In this document: positions 12,001 to 24,355 of the stretch, piece after piece
How the letters are laid out: each line of letters opens with the position of its first letter
Numbering within the stretch: the first letter of the stretch is position 1
NCBI GenBank assembly: GCA_947000775.1
Contig: CAMQGK010000463.1
Location: 3,660,501 to 3,724,500 of the forward strand
Source: Pterois miles
Lineage: Eukaryota > Chordata > Actinopteri > Perciformes > Scorpaenidae
Reading direction: 5' to 3'
Length of the DNA: 64,000 nt
Position numbers and translations under genes: made by a program
Notes under the pieces: generated by a model
The model's database searches: none
What the model saw: the letters and a program-made list of their open reading frames with translations, nothing else
Told to the model about the DNA's origin: nothing

Positions 12001-12658
12001 TACAGTACATGTATATTTAAAACAGAGTGTAAAGTTGGAATGGAAAAAAAACAGGCAGATAAAATGATTTTGAACCAGGTATGGGTGCACACTACCTGTC
12101 TAACCTAAAATGGGAAAGTCTATAAAAGGAAACCGCAGTCTTTTAGGGTCAGTGACATGTTGTGTCACGCCACAGTAGCTCTCTATTGTAGGGCGCACTC
12201 TGATGAGTCAGCATTTTCGCAGAATAGCACCTTTTGTTTTTGTCCCTGGGAGTGTGGGTGTCCAGATCTACTGTCCAGACAGACACAACCCATTCATGGA
12301 TTTTATTTTTCTTAGTTTTTTTTATTTTAATTATTTATGACTTATTGTATAATTTTATCAGTTTTCTTTTCTCATTCAGTTTGCACCTACTGAGGGTCCA
12401 TATTATGCAGTTATTTACTGACTAAAGTAAAATGCAAGCAGGTCCCTTTAACACTAAGATTTGAGCTCAGAAGCATCTGATCACTCTCCCGAGATATGGA
12501 GACATTTTGTTAAATCTAGACGTTATCTTGTTGTGAATTGACTGATGTATTATGCATCACTTTTTAAGTAATATGCAGAGCTATTTCCTTTACATTTGAT
12601 GTCTTCCCAGAGCTAGATGTCATCTTCATACTGCAGGGATATCTGTGAAACAAGTTCC

Positions 12659-12661
<3 letters not shown>
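12001..12661. other. Unique AT-rich stretch
   Basis: No gene or repeat recognised. The open frame at 12234-12425 is mostly low-complexity hydrophobic codons from T-rich DNA. Confidence 0.4.

Positions 12662-12738
<77 letters not shown>
12662..12738. repeat. (AT)n microsatellite
   Basis: A perfect AT dinucleotide run of about 77 bases, followed directly by a short (TG)n. Such runs can extrude cruciforms and are often length-polymorphic. Confidence 0.98.
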
Positions 12739-12740
<2 letters not shown>

Positions 12741-12891
12741 TGTGTGTGTGTGTTGTGAGTATTAATGCCCGTGTGTGTTTACATTCACCACCAAACGTAT
12801 ATTTATTTCTTCATGTTTATAACGTTCACATCCACGTGTTCATTACCTTCGGTCATTCTGCTCTGCTTGGTTACACATAACAGCTCGCTGG

Positions 12892-12893
<2 letters not shown>

Positions 12894-12959
<66 letters not shown>

Positions 12960-12992
12960 GTGCGTGCGTGCGTGTGTGTGTGTGTGTGTGTG
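12894..12992. repeat. (GT)n microsatellite with GTGC interruptions
   Basis: About 99 bases of GT repeat, interrupted near 12955-12972 by GCGT units. The Cys/Val-rich open frame across it is a repeat artefact. Confidence 0.98.
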
Positions 12993-14635
12993 TATGTGAG
13001 GGCCTACTATAGACCCATTGGGCTCAGCAGCATGTAAATGGCAGTGGAGTGGTGTGAGTGTCAGCCGGAACGTGTGCTTGGCAGGCAGCGGCTATGCTAT
13101 TAGCAAGCGCTAACAGTTTTATTATTAGAAAATAAACGGTGCGCTGCAAAACTCTGAATGTTATTAGCACCTCACCATCTGGGTCTGACAGCTGTGTTCA
13201 GCCACCATCATGGCTGAACTGCTAACGGCTATATCTGAAATCTCCACTCTTTATCTACAGTACTTTCACACTCGTTCTCTGTGTCTGTCAGCATCTCTTC
13301 CTCCCTCTCGCTATCTCTCTTTCTTCCTCTCGCCGGGTTTTGTGCAGACATAAAGATAAGTGAGTGGATAATAAGCGAGCAGAGATGAACACAAATACAT
13401 TTATTTTCACAGCCTCACACACACACACAAGCTCTCGTGATTTTTTTTTTTTTTTTTTTAGCTTGCGGTTTATGAAATGAGCATTTTGTCCTGTATGCCT
13501 GTGTTTCATTTGCGATGGTAAACTCATGCTTATTGCTCCAATTTAATTGTTCAAGTAAAAAGCTAAAAAAAAATAATAATAATAATAAATCCAGCAGCAA
13601 AACCACAAAAAGTAATCTGCTCTAACAGAAACTCTGTGCTCTACTATTGTTCAACTCTCTATAAAACATGTTTTACACAGCAGACAAACCGAACATCTCT
13701 AAAGGGTGGAAATAATCGGTCATAATCCTTTAGGGGAAAAAAAGAGGCCTACTGTTTGTGTTGCTTGCATGTTACCCTGTACTGTTTGCTTTTTTAAGTG
13801 TGTGAGAGTGTCTGCACGGATACCTTAAAAAAAAACTGTGCATGTGTGTTTTTCCTCCCCTATCACACAGCTTTGCAGGGCTTTATTTAAACAGATAACC
13901 TGCTACTAGACGCCCCCAGCATCCCCAAAACCTCCTCCTCTTGCCTCCCAGTCTTTCACAACAAACCCCCCTTAGAGAAAGGAGACACCTCCAGAAACGA
14001 ACTCTCTTATTGCAGACACTGCAGAAAAGCCATACCCTGCAGTGCTTCTCTTTCTCCAACAGAAAATACTTTTCTTCACTAAAACAGGCCAACTCCTTCT
14101 AGGGGTGCGTCTCCCGCGCTCCACCTAATCTACATGCATACTTACCTTCCTTATATTTAGGGATGTCGCCACCAAGCAGCGTGAAGGACTCTGGATGGCA
14201 GAGGAAACTATTTCACATACAGATGCACAGGGCTAGCGTACAGGAATAGAGCAGGGAAATAAGTGTGTTTTCAATTTCACTGACCCTCTTTTGTATTGTG
14301 CCATGGTTATCCACTGTCTAATTCTATTTATCTGAGTGTCTCTTTGCTGTCTGATAGGTTTAGGGACCAGTGTTAAAAAACGTTGAAGGCAGAGAAATGC
14401 TTTTATAGTTATTTCTGATTACTTTTGATGACTTTGCTGTGCTGCCTCAGCAGACAGAATATACAGTGAACTCCAGAGGAAATAGACTATACAGTTTTAA
14501 ATCTTTCTCTCTTCATCTTTTTGTCTTTAATGAAACAGGATAGGTTTTCTTACTTACTCAGTTTTGATTTAATTTAACAGCTTTCCTAAAACTAGTACTA
14601 AATGCCACAGTCAAAATCATGTCCTTGTTAGTCAC
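12993..14635. other. Unique non-coding stretch with homopolymer runs
   Basis: Contains a T-run at about 13441-13459, an (AAT)n at about 13571-13587, and a G-run just past its end. No gene is supported. Confidence 0.5.
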
Positions 14636-15045
14636 TAGGGGGGGGGGCTGATACAGCAGAGTATTACATCAATGTATCAATATATGGACATCAAGTATTG
14701 ATCTTTTATTACATAAACTATTAACCTCTTAACAATTTGATGGCCCGCCAGCAGGGCCGACCACTATTCTGTCTTTCAGAGGTTGTAGTGAAAGAAACTG
14801 GTATCCTCTGGTACCAAACATGCCACGTTAGCTTGTCGGGAAGAATTCTGAATAATACTCTAAATACTAAATTTTGGTGAGGAAAAACTTTCAAAGGGGC
14901 CCCTTGACCTCTGACCTCCAGATATGTGAATGAAAACTCTGAGATGAACAGATATCTTATCGCAATACTTAGCTTATCACAAAATGTTTAAAATCATGAT
15001 AATATCACATTGTGGGGCCTCTGGTGATTCCCATCACTATCCGAC
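14636..15045 (-). mobile_element. Family B hAT-like element, copy B1 (diverged)
   Basis: Reverse orientation relative to the complete B copy at 21480. It ends with 'ggggcctctggtgattcccatcac', the mirror of B's left end 'gggtgggaatcaccagaggcccc'. It contains 'ttaacaatttgatggcccgccagcagggcc' and the shared core 'ccccttgacctctgacctc'. The left terminus is degraded next to a G-run at 14638-14647. No transposase frame. Confidence 0.75.
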
Positions 15046-16795
15046 CGCTGGAAAAATGCCACCAAAGCCTAATTTGCTGGCAGTTACTGTACATCTAAAT
15101 CAAATCCAAAATGAACATTGACACAATGATTCGGCTAATTTAAAACAAGCGACACTGCAGCTTCTTTAGGTCGTTTACCTGGTGTAGCTAAGAGGTTAGC
15201 AGCGAGGGTAGCCATCTTGGAAATATGCGTGAACGCCACCGAGTCTGCATGCCACTCTGCCGACATTGCATGAACGCAGCTCGAGATGGAATCTTATAGC
15301 AGGACAAATAGTGACACGGTCTGTAATTATTGTAAACGTGCCAGACCATGGATGCAATTTTAAAGCACAAAGCTAATTTGAACATGAAAGAATATCACAG
15401 TGACAGAAAAGAGTCTGTGTCCAGTACATTGTTAAAGTAGCCACACTTACTTTAACCATTGCTTTTGATGCATAGATTACAGCTTTTGTTCTCTGTTTGG
15501 TCAAAAGTGATTCATTTTAAATCTTCAAAAGTAGTTTAAAGACTTGTAAATCACTTTGTTTTAGTATGGAGCTTTGCTCTCATTTGGAATAATTATGGGA
15601 TTGGGCATTGGGATGCAGAAAAGGGAGCAATTTACAGAATTGTCAGTGAATACTAAGCAAATGAGTCACTCTGGCAGAAGAAAAAACTATATGGCTCCGG
15701 ACCTGTTGGAGTACGTAACACATCGCCGGCAGCATGCTGCTATTTTCTTCACTAGCACATGAATGCAGTCTATACAAACTGTTTCTGAAATGGTATCAAA
15801 CACCCTGCAAGCAAGCACATTCATTTCACTCCCCCTGAGGTTTGAAAAGGGACCATTTCTTTTTGATGGTGTGTGTGTGTGTGTGTGTGTGTGTGTTTAC
15901 GCAGCTAAATGTGCACATCTGTGTGCTACGTGGTTAATGCACTTGACTTGAGCCTGACCGCAAATCAAAGTGATGGCTGGCGAGTACCACATAAGAGGAC
16001 AGAAATGAAGCAGATAAGTGTTGAGATCAAACAGACCTTCCCCAGTCGAAAGCTCCCCTCGAGGGGCAGGAGGGCTGCGAAGCACAACGATGCACTGCTC
16101 GGCGTGCGTCTCATTTAGAGGAGGCAGCGCCGCAACCGCTAACGAGGTGATAACACGGACAGACGATAAGTTATTAGGGAAAAAAAAAAAAAGATCAGTT
16201 ATGTCATTTTTCTTTACTGTGTGTTATTCTGTGTGCCGCTGTGTGCCATATTTAATGGCATTTTTCATGGTAAACTCTACATGTAGAGGGCTGTATTATA
16301 TGTTAGTCTGGACTGGGATCAGAGCTGAAATGGTCCAAACAAGCAGACAATGGGACTCTGAGGACAGATGAGGAATGGCATTGATGAGAGGTTTCTGTCA
16401 CTGAGCTGGCCCGGAGCCAGGACCTGATGTGGACTGTGGAGTGTTAGAGTTTGACAAGACTGAACGCTGTTTGTCTGACAGCCAGCTAACTGCTCTGTAT
16501 CTGAGACCAGATCATAACCAGACCAGACCTCTTCTGCTTCCACATCTTTCCCCCCTTTTTCTTTCATGCAGTTTGAGTTTTTCTCTTCTCTTCTGCTAGA
16601 CATGTTTAGACTTTTATACAAAGTCTTAAAAGGCAGTTCACATCCATATTTTCCCCTCAGATCTGTCCTCCATTACTTTTTCTTGTCTCTCTCTTTATCT
16701 CTACCTCTCCCTTAGATCCCCAGGGGGCACCTCTGCGGTTTACAGGGAGTATGTGGAAAAATTGTGAAGTAGTTCACACAGCTATTAAAAAAAAC
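15046..16795. other. Unique non-coding stretch
   Basis: No gene or mobile element recognised apart from the (GT)n at 15869-15896 and an A-run near 16182-16193. Frames here lack recognisable motifs. Confidence 0.45.
15869..15896. repeat. (GT)n microsatellite
   Basis: Perfect GT run of 28 bases. Confidence 0.98.
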
Positions 16796-17367
16796 TAGGG
16801 CTGTCAGTCGATGAAAATACTCATTCAAAGTTAATCGCATGATTGTCCATAGTTAATTGCAATTAATCACAAATGAATCACAAATCTTTGTTCCTGTTCA
16901 AAATGCACCCTGAAGGGAGATTTATCAAGTATTTAATACTCTTGTGCTGACTTGACTATGACTTGCCTCAAAGTGCATGTGATTATCATAAAGTGGGCAT
17001 GTCTATAAAGGGGAGACTCGTGGGTACCCACAGAACCCATTTACATTCACATATCTAGAGGTCAGAGGTCAAGGGACCCCTTTCACAACGGCCATTGCAG
17101 TTTTTCCTCACAAAAATTTTGTTTGCTTGGAGCATTATTTACCCTCCTTCTCTTCAAGCTACCGTGACATGGCGGGTATCAATGGCTTCCTTAGGTTTTC
17201 TAGTTTCATATAATGCCATATAGCTTTACAACTGAGCCCACAACAACCTCTGAAATATTAAATGGTGGCCGGGCCCTTCGACAGCCCAGGTTAATTAAAA
17301 ATCTCAAGTTGCATTAATGCATTAAAGCAATTAGTTATCTATTATCAAATTAACTTTGACAACCTTA
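16796..17367 (+). mobile_element. Family A hAT-like element, copy A3 (both ends present)
   Basis: Starts TAGGGCTGTCA and ends TGACAACCTTA, imperfect inverted repeats. The outer parts are rich in 'ttaatcgcatgattgtcca' and 'gcattaatgcattaaag' sequence. The 8 bp on each side (AAAAAAAC and AAAAAATA) agree at 6 positions but are low complexity, so the duplication is weak evidence here. About 17055-17270 is the core shared with family B. At 572 bp with no transposase, it is non-autonomous. Confidence 0.85.
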
Positions 17368-17454
17368 AAAAAATATATCTTTATATATAAATTAGGATTT
17401 GATTAAAAAATTTCCACATATTCTTATTTAAGAGGGAAATTGGTTTGACTCACC

Positions 17455-17702
17455 GGATGTAGACTGCAGGTATAAGCCTGCCATTGGCTGCGTATTTCAC
17501 ACAGCATTCTCCTCCCCTTCCGCGATCTGCACTACCTATTTTTGCAAGGGCACCGTCATAGACGATTGTGACTGGTTTATAGAAACACAAACAAGAGAGT
17601 GTTTTTTTTCCCCTATACGGGAATGATAATGTGCAGAGCCAGACCTTTCTGTGGCGCTGACACAGCGCTGTGGAGACAGGTCTGGCTATGTGAGACTAGA
17701 GG
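17455..17702 (+). mobile_element. Hairpin-bearing teleost repeat
   Basis: The series 'ccattggctgcgtatttcacac', 'cgtcatagacgattgtgactggttta' and 'agccagacct...aggtctggctatgtgagactaga' is recalled as a frequent percomorph repeat. The right end holds a stem with perfect 10-bp arms at 17637-17646 and 17678-17687 around the self-complementary CAGCGCTG. It is probably a non-autonomous DNA transposon or fragment. No coding capacity. Confidence 0.6.
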
Positions 17703-18127
17703 AAAAGAAACACATTACAAATTGGTGTGCTGCTGATCTTAAGTAGATTTATTGTCTGGCTATGACAGGGTGAGTGCACTCAGTTTCCCACCAACCTGAG
17801 TGAGGTGTAACACCTTAAATCGAGATGAAATGAAAAATGCCTTTTTAGCCCTTTTAGATCACATCCCTGTCATGTTGTGCACCTACAGTATTTAAAGATA
17901 TATGCAAAAAATGTATTTCTTTGTACTTGTATATCAAAATCCAATCATGTTTTCCCCCATAAAACAAAATATGATGTGTGCTTACATAACCAATAACCAA
18001 CCAATAATATCATACCATCCATCAATCAATCTGCAACTTTCAGCAACAAGGGAGATACTGTATGTCCCTGTAGCTACGTATCGCACTATGTTGTAAGCCC
18101 ACACACAAAAAGCCATCATTATAGACA
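17703..18127. other. Unique AT-rich stretch
   Basis: Nothing recognised. The frame at 17902-18096 has no identifiable features. Confidence 0.4.
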
Positions 18128-18745
18128 GTCAAAGTCCCTGTGGGACCTTTTTTTTTTTGGAAAAAATGCAGTCAACAGCTAGTAACTGATCATTTTTTAA
18201 AATCCCGTTTGAATTGCACCATGAATCACGTCTGTAAATTTAAAACAAGGAACTCGCAGTTTGCCGTAGTATCATTTGTGTGAAGCCGCTCAGTGAACTA
18301 CATCTCGCGTCTTACACAATATCCATCACCAGCACTTGCTAGCTCGCTAACTCACCTATGTTTCACACACAAATGTGACATTAACATACCTGATGTGTTT
18401 TATCCATCGACTCCTGGTCTCTTTATCAGCTGGGAAGAGAAAGAACGATCAGAGCCTCTGCTGGTGTGAGTACATCCCAGTACGAATCATCGTAGCCTCA
18501 GTGAGAGAGACGTCACTATGCAACTTTTTAGGATGTGTAGTCTTTCTAATTACACAGTTTCACACTCTGATACCTCATCAGTTTTAAAACAAACTGCGGT
18601 TTTCTTCACTTGCAAAATTATCTCTTAAATTGACAAACATATCTGTGATTCATGGCGCAATTCAAATGGGTTCAAAGATATTTGTCTCTTGCCGTTGACA
18701 ACCGTTCATATTTCTTCCGAAACAAGGTCCCACCAGAAGCGGGAC
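18128..18745. mobile_element. Foldback element with long imperfect inverted repeats
   Basis: The left arm (about 18130-18262) reappears reverse-complemented at about 18605-18742. Paired landmarks are 'ctgtgggacc' with 'ggtcccacc', 'gtttgaattgcaccatgaatcac' with 'gtgattcatggcgcaattcaaa', and 'cgcagtttg' with 'aaactgcgg'. The arms are roughly 130-140 bp, and the loop of about 340 bp is unlike them. This is the form of a foldback MITE. The frames at 18375-18587 and 18652-18855 lie inside it and are not genes. Confidence 0.7.
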
Positions 18746-21479
18746 ATTGTCTCTCTCTGTCTTGTAAGGATTCCTATGTGGAGCCACAGATCCACCCCAG
18801 CAACTGTGTTTTCTCTGCTGTGACATATCCTGAATGTTTTCGAGCGACCACATGAAATCATCTATGCAAGCTGGGCTACAATGGGGCACTGGAGCCCATC
18901 TGATGAGGCTCTCGGTATACGTCAAAGAGAAAAGCTTGTGAACTGCCATAGCCGACAGTATTTAGTCTGACATCCCACCGTTGGGCTCCCACTTTCTCTA
19001 ACTGTCTACCTCTGTCATCGCCTCATTCGTCTCACCGTCCGTCCGTGAGCTGTGTTTCAGCTGCCTCTACTAATGGCAGTGTGGCAGAATCAAAGACAGC
19101 TTTATAATAGTAATTCCTCCCTACCGACAACCAAATTGTTCTGAGGGAGAAATATTGACTTATCTTGTCCATTGTCCCTGCAGTACAAATTCAGCCACAG
19201 AGCCATGAATACAATAGCCCACTTTTTACACTTGAAATAAGACTTGTACTCTGTGTCCTCGTCTTTTGTGTTTTCTCAGGGTAATACTCCAAAGTTATTT
19301 AGCTTTTTGAAGAGGATAGATTTGATAAGTTACGTCTCTACTGGAGGAAATGTGCAGAGTGTGTGGGTATGAAGGGGGGGGGGGGTGTCGTGAGTACTGC
19401 ATTGAGAAAATGTTATTACATAAATGGACTATGCAAGACAAAGACTTTGATATTATCATAATTAAAAGTGAACAGCACCATATGGTGAGGGAGAGGAGCT
19501 GCACGAAAACAATCAAATTGAAAGCCTCTCAGTGAGCAGAAATACATGAAATGCTCATTTTTCAGCCGGAGGAACTGACAAAGTCTAAACATACGCTTTT
19601 CTATAACCTTCTCCTCTCCTCAGCTTGTCCTGTATATGAGTGTATGCCTGGTCAGTGCCCTGGGCCCTGCTAGGGGTCTACAGTATGCTCCAGGAATAGT
19701 CCATGAGTCACGTGGGGCGCTCTGTGGGATCTGTTCCCCTGGCAGGAAGCTGTTATATGGTTACAGTTATTTTTGTTGTCTGTCTGGGGATAGTTTTTAC
19801 TGCGCTCCAGAGGATCAATAATTGTCATAAAAAGACTGCGTCACCCGGTGCCCTCTTTGAGCAGGACAGTGAGGTGGTGTGTGTAGGTTAGGGAGGCGTG
19901 CATGTGTGTACACATCGACGTTTGTCTGTATTTAGACATGTGAGCAGGTTTGTGTGTGCACGTGTGTAAGACATCTCAGGGACATTTGTGCAAGTGTGCA
20001 CGATATTATGTGTTTGCATCACTTTCTATACGAAGGTAAGATGAGGTGTGAGCTGACAAGAAGTGGTTTGTTTTAACGACAATGTCAGTCTGTGGGAAAT
20101 GTGAAGTATGTTTGCAATGTGAAAGGAAATGAGTTTTGAGTGTGGTATGTGAGCTTGGGAGGTGTTTTTAGATGTGTTAGAGGGTTAACCATAGGATGGG
20201 CTGACGTGGGTCAATCACAGTGTATCGTTTAATTTAACTGCAGCCTGCGTTGTTTTAATGTGCTAAAACCTCCAGCCCTGCCTCTTTACACGTCGCCCTT
20301 TACCTCTTTGACCTACTGCATCTGTCTTCCTGTCTGGAAGGCCACACCGCGTCCCTGTCCATAGCATGTCTGCAGAGTATCTGTGTCTCTCCTATAGCTT
20401 GTCTACTGTATACAGTATATGTGCCACCGTAGCCCTGGAGCTGCAGTCAGCCCTGGGGACTCGGAGAGGAGGTCCTATAACAGCGCAGGCAACGGAAGCT
20501 GGCTCCTAGCTAATTGGTTCCTGTGTTAGCGGCGCACAGAGACGGTGTCAGAGTCAGCACTTTCCCCTCCCTCTTCCCACGTTCTCTCTCCTTCTCCCTT
20601 TCTCCATCTATCCCTCCCTGCCTGCCTGAAAACCACAAATGCCGCAGGTTTGACATCCCTTCAGGACACACGCCTGAGCTAATATGTACATTGCAGGATG
20701 TTTGTGTGTTGACGGAAGACCTGGGCGTCACTGCTGCCAGTTTGACAAATAAATCCAAAATATTTTATAAATGTAGTAGTAATTAATAATCACATTTCTA
20801 AGAAGCAGGGGAGTTAGTAAAATGAACACATCACTCCATGTAGTATATTTTCCTCTGAGAAAAGTTAGTGTGTTTATTCCTTGCTGGTTATCCATCATTC
20901 TATACCTGCAATCTGGTCCGTCATTGTCCTCGGGCAGAGCAGATGAAGGTCACTACGTAACTGTGTTTATGTCGCCCCTCCCCCCACAAACACATGCCGA
21001 CCCTCCTTCGGCTGATGGCCCCAATGACAGAGAAGGTAGACTCTGGTCCAGGTAATCACAGCTTGTAGGTGTCTGCGCTCTAAAATGTGTGCAAGGAGGC
21101 TTCCTCTGTGTGCATGTGTATTTTCATACTGCGAGAGGAGACGACTACGTAGCGTATCCCACTGAGCTGGAGTGGACCTGAGGAGAGTTCAGGCCTTTTC
21201 CTGCTCTGATCACAGAGTCTGGTCGGCCACAGCCCGCTGCTGTACTGTGTTTATCATTGCAGGATGTCCTCTCACAAACCGCCACAAACTTTGTGAGCCT
21301 TGTATTAACTCTCACTCATAAAGTATTATCCTCCACATTCTCATGCTCCTGCCAAAGGGTAAATACTGTACCTCTGTGCTGCATTTCATGGCACTTTAGG
21401 TTATTGGGAAAGAATTTCATGAGCACTCCTGAATGATCATCATTTCATTTGACCCATTATTGACTGTGTCTGTGCTTTG
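18746..21479. other. Unique non-coding stretch with GT-rich patch
   Basis: Contains a G-run at about 19374-19385 and a diffuse GT-rich degenerate region at about 19870-20170. A pyrimidine-rich patch at 20560-20625 explains the frame at 20514-20786. No gene is supported. Confidence 0.45.
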
Positions 21480-22052
21480 TAGGGGTGGGAATCACCAGAG
21501 GCCCCCCAATATGATGTTATTACTTAAGTCACGATACAATCTCAGATTTTGAACATTTTGCAATATGCTGAGTATTGCTATAAGATAAACTGCGATATAC
21601 TGTGATTTATTACTTTTTTTAAACAGTAAATTATGCAGTTTGTCAACATTTGCTTTATTTCATAAGATACAGTTTTCACTCTGTTCATCTCAGAGTTTTC
21701 TTGAAGTCAGAGGTCAAGGGACCCCTTTGTAAATGGCCATTTTTTCCTCGCTAAAATTTGGCATGAGTTTGGAGCGTTATTTAGCGTCCCTCCTGTTGAC
21801 GTGACGTGGTTGGAACCAATCGATCCCTCAGGTTTTCTAGTGTTTAGATTATGATACTAGAAGTCTAAGACTGAGCCTGTTACAAAATCTGAAAGACAAA
21901 ATAGCAACTGGGCCTGTCAGCAGATTGTTAAAAGCTTAAAAGTTTATATAATAAAAGATTGCTGATCGATAGCTTGACGTCCGTGTATCGATACAATATT
22001 ACCATGCAAAATATTGTGATACTATGATGCATTGATCCCCACCCCACCCCGA
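21480..22052 (+). mobile_element. Family B hAT-like element, copy B2 (complete)
   Basis: Begins TAGGGGTGGGAATC and ends GATCCCCACCCCACCCCGA, imperfect inverted repeats with a small CACCC duplication at the right. Flanks are GTGCTTTG (21472-21479) and GTACTTTA (22053-22060), agreeing at 6 of 8 positions, as expected of an old hAT 8-bp target duplication. About 21708-21905 is nearly the same as the family A core, while the outer sequences ('tgtatcgatacaatattacc') differ. 573 bp, no transposase. Confidence 0.8.
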
Positions 22053-23263
22053 GTACTTTAGATTGCATTCAGTGGTCATGTTTTTTTTTTTTTTTTAATC
22101 CAGGACGTGGGTCATAGTGGATGATCGAGCTTTGACACAGGAAACTGCTTCCTGCTTCTCAGAGAATTAAAACTATTGGTTATATAAAATAAATGTATTT
22201 TTTTAGTGGCATTAAAAAGAGTTAGCAAGACTTTTAATATATCTAACCAGTACCACAATATTTCCAAACCTTAAGGCGTGGATTCAAAGAATACCCACAT
22301 GTCAATATGTATATTGAAAGCATTATTGATCACCACTTTGTGTCACTGTCCCTTTGCCACCACACACTTTGTCTGCTTCCTGAGCAACAGCACAGACACA
22401 GGATTTTGTAAAACACTTTGGAAGATGACTTGTCTCATTCAGGCTGCTGAAACCTCACGTTACTTTAAGCTGAACATAATAACAGAACAGAATATTTAAA
22501 AAAAAAAAAATCCCCTCAGAGAGCGATTTGTTTGTGGCCAGTACAGACTGGAGAAACCCTAATACTTTAAATGCACATATGAATATGTGAATATTGTATA
22601 ATGATAGACTTGAAGAAATGCAAACCTAACTTTAAACTAAGTGGTCTGAGTTGTTTAAACTCCCAACAGATGCATTGTGAGGCAGACCCTTGTCTCCTGT
22701 CACACTCCTCTCAAATCGCTGCAGTCTCCCTCCTCCGGCCCGACGACTCCAGCGCTGACCTCCACTATGGGGGTGGCAGCCCGGGCTCGGCCCCTTCTCT
22801 GCCCCACTGCATTAAACATTGATGGAGCTGTAAGGGAAGGCTGGAGCCTGTCTCCTACTCCGGTCTAGCCCTTGCCTATAGCAGGTCTCTTCTCTGGCTG
22901 TAACTTGTCTCCTTTCAATTTCTTTCCCTCCCTTTGTGATTTATATCATTGCTACTGCTGTGGTTATTTGAATGTGGTCGAATGGAGCTGTCTGCAGCAA
23001 GTGCTGCTCTATATAAGAGACACATCAAATCTCAAGAAAAGAGAGTGATAAGTGTCTGCTGCTGCCTGTGGCCAGTTGCATAGCAGCAAGATGTGACTTC
23101 CTGGAAATGACTGTGTGTGTGTATTTGATTCCTGTATTTGCATCTCCGTCTGTCTATGTGTGGTGCATTTATGTTATGCATTATGACTCTTACCACAGAG
23201 CACTGCTATATGAAAGGAAGTGGTAGGAGACACAAGACGGCAATATTTTCCTTTCTTTATCTG

Positions 23264-23312
<49 letters not shown>

Positions 23313-23489
23313 CTAGTACTGCTGCATAACATGAGAGCATGATCTTAGCACCTTGCTATCACATCGTTTTCACCTTTCATATCATTAAACAGTTGGCTTA
23401 AAACTGCAGTCAGAATAAAGTGTACATGCAGTGAGAATCACATATCAGTATCAAATCTATGTACGAGAGGCAGGCTACTAATAAATCAA
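22053..23489. other. Unique non-coding stretch
   Basis: Has a T-run at about 22080-22097, an A-run at 22499-22510, a GC-richer patch at 22720-22810, and the (TG)n at 23265-23310. No gene is supported. Confidence 0.45.
23265..23310. repeat. (TG)n microsatellite
   Basis: Perfect TG run of about 46 bases. Confidence 0.98.
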
Positions 23490-23702
23490 CATATCCTCAT
23501 ACAACAGTTTGTATGATATCTAACAAAAAGTTATTTCTCATTTTTCATGCGTTTACTATGAATGCCCAGCAACACGTGATGCACACATTAACGTCCGCCC
23601 AAGTTTTTTCAAAATAAAATGTCGTCTTTACAGGAAACAACTGGTTAGGTTAGGAAAAGATCACAGTTTCAGTTAAAATAACTCCAGAACTGGTGTCACA
23701 TA
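23490..23702 (+). repeat. Family F repeat, left half
   Basis: Matches the left part of the F copy at 27320: 'acaacagtttgtatgatat', 'atttctcattttt', 'agcaacacgtga', 'ttttacaggaaacaac' and 'ttaaaataactccaga'. It continues at 24125 after an inserted MITE. Confidence 0.65.
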
Positions 23703-24124
23703 AAGGACCAGTGTGTAACATTTAGCGGTATTTATTGGCAGAAATGGAATATAAAATGAGTAAGTGTGTTTTCTTTTGTGTACAATCATGTGAAAATAAG
23801 TTGTTGTGTTTTCGTTACCTCAGAATGAGGTGTTTATATCTACATAGGGAGGGGGTCCTCTTCACGGAGTCCACCATGTTGCTCTACCATGTTTCTACAG
23901 TAGCACAGAACAGACAAACCAAACTGTCAACTTGTCCTGCTGGGGCCGAAGTCGATAACATTTCTCTCTCACTCGCCCCCACTCTCTCTCTTGCTTCATC
24001 ACTCGCTCACTTCCAATGTACTCACATACTCGTACAACAACTGGCTCTAGAAAGGGCCATTCACATCAAGTTGTAATCTGCAACCTCGCTGCTAGATACC
24101 ACCAGATCTGACACACTGTTCCTG
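23703..24124 (+). mobile_element. MITE (family G) inserted in family F
   Basis: Starts AAGGACCAGTGTGTAACATTT and ends CACACTGTTCCTG. The outer 13 bases pair as inverted repeats with two mismatches, and both ends are flanked by TA. The interior ('ggtatttattggcagaaatggaata', 'gtttatatctacatagg', 'cacggagtccaccatgttgc', 'aatctgcaacctcgctgctagat') is a well-known percomorph MITE as I recall it. 422 bp. The frame at 23735-24076 is part of it. Confidence 0.8.
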
Positions 24125-24355
24125 TAAATACGGAAGTTATGCAAAAAAATAAATCAACTTTGACTTCTTGTTTCACACGGGATTCGAACACCGGCCTCCT
24201 GGGTGAAAGTCTGTTTTTTTGACCTGCCCATTCACATTTGTCACTGTTTATACCTCCTGGTTCACAATTAAGTTGATTTAATACACATTTATTTTGTGGG
24301 ATACACACACATTACAGTACATTACTTTTTGTAAGTATAGTTACAAAACAGTGTA
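24125..24355 (+). repeat. Family F repeat, right half
   Basis: Resumes F after the MITE: 'aaataaatcaactttgacttctt', 'ggcctcctgggtgaaagt', 'tgtcactgtttatacctcctggttcaca', 'attacagtacattac'. All have counterparts in 27585-27955, in the same order. Confidence 0.65.

Noticed and set aside
12765..13037. Cys/Val-rich frame over the (GT)n
   Set aside because: Direct translation of a microsatellite.
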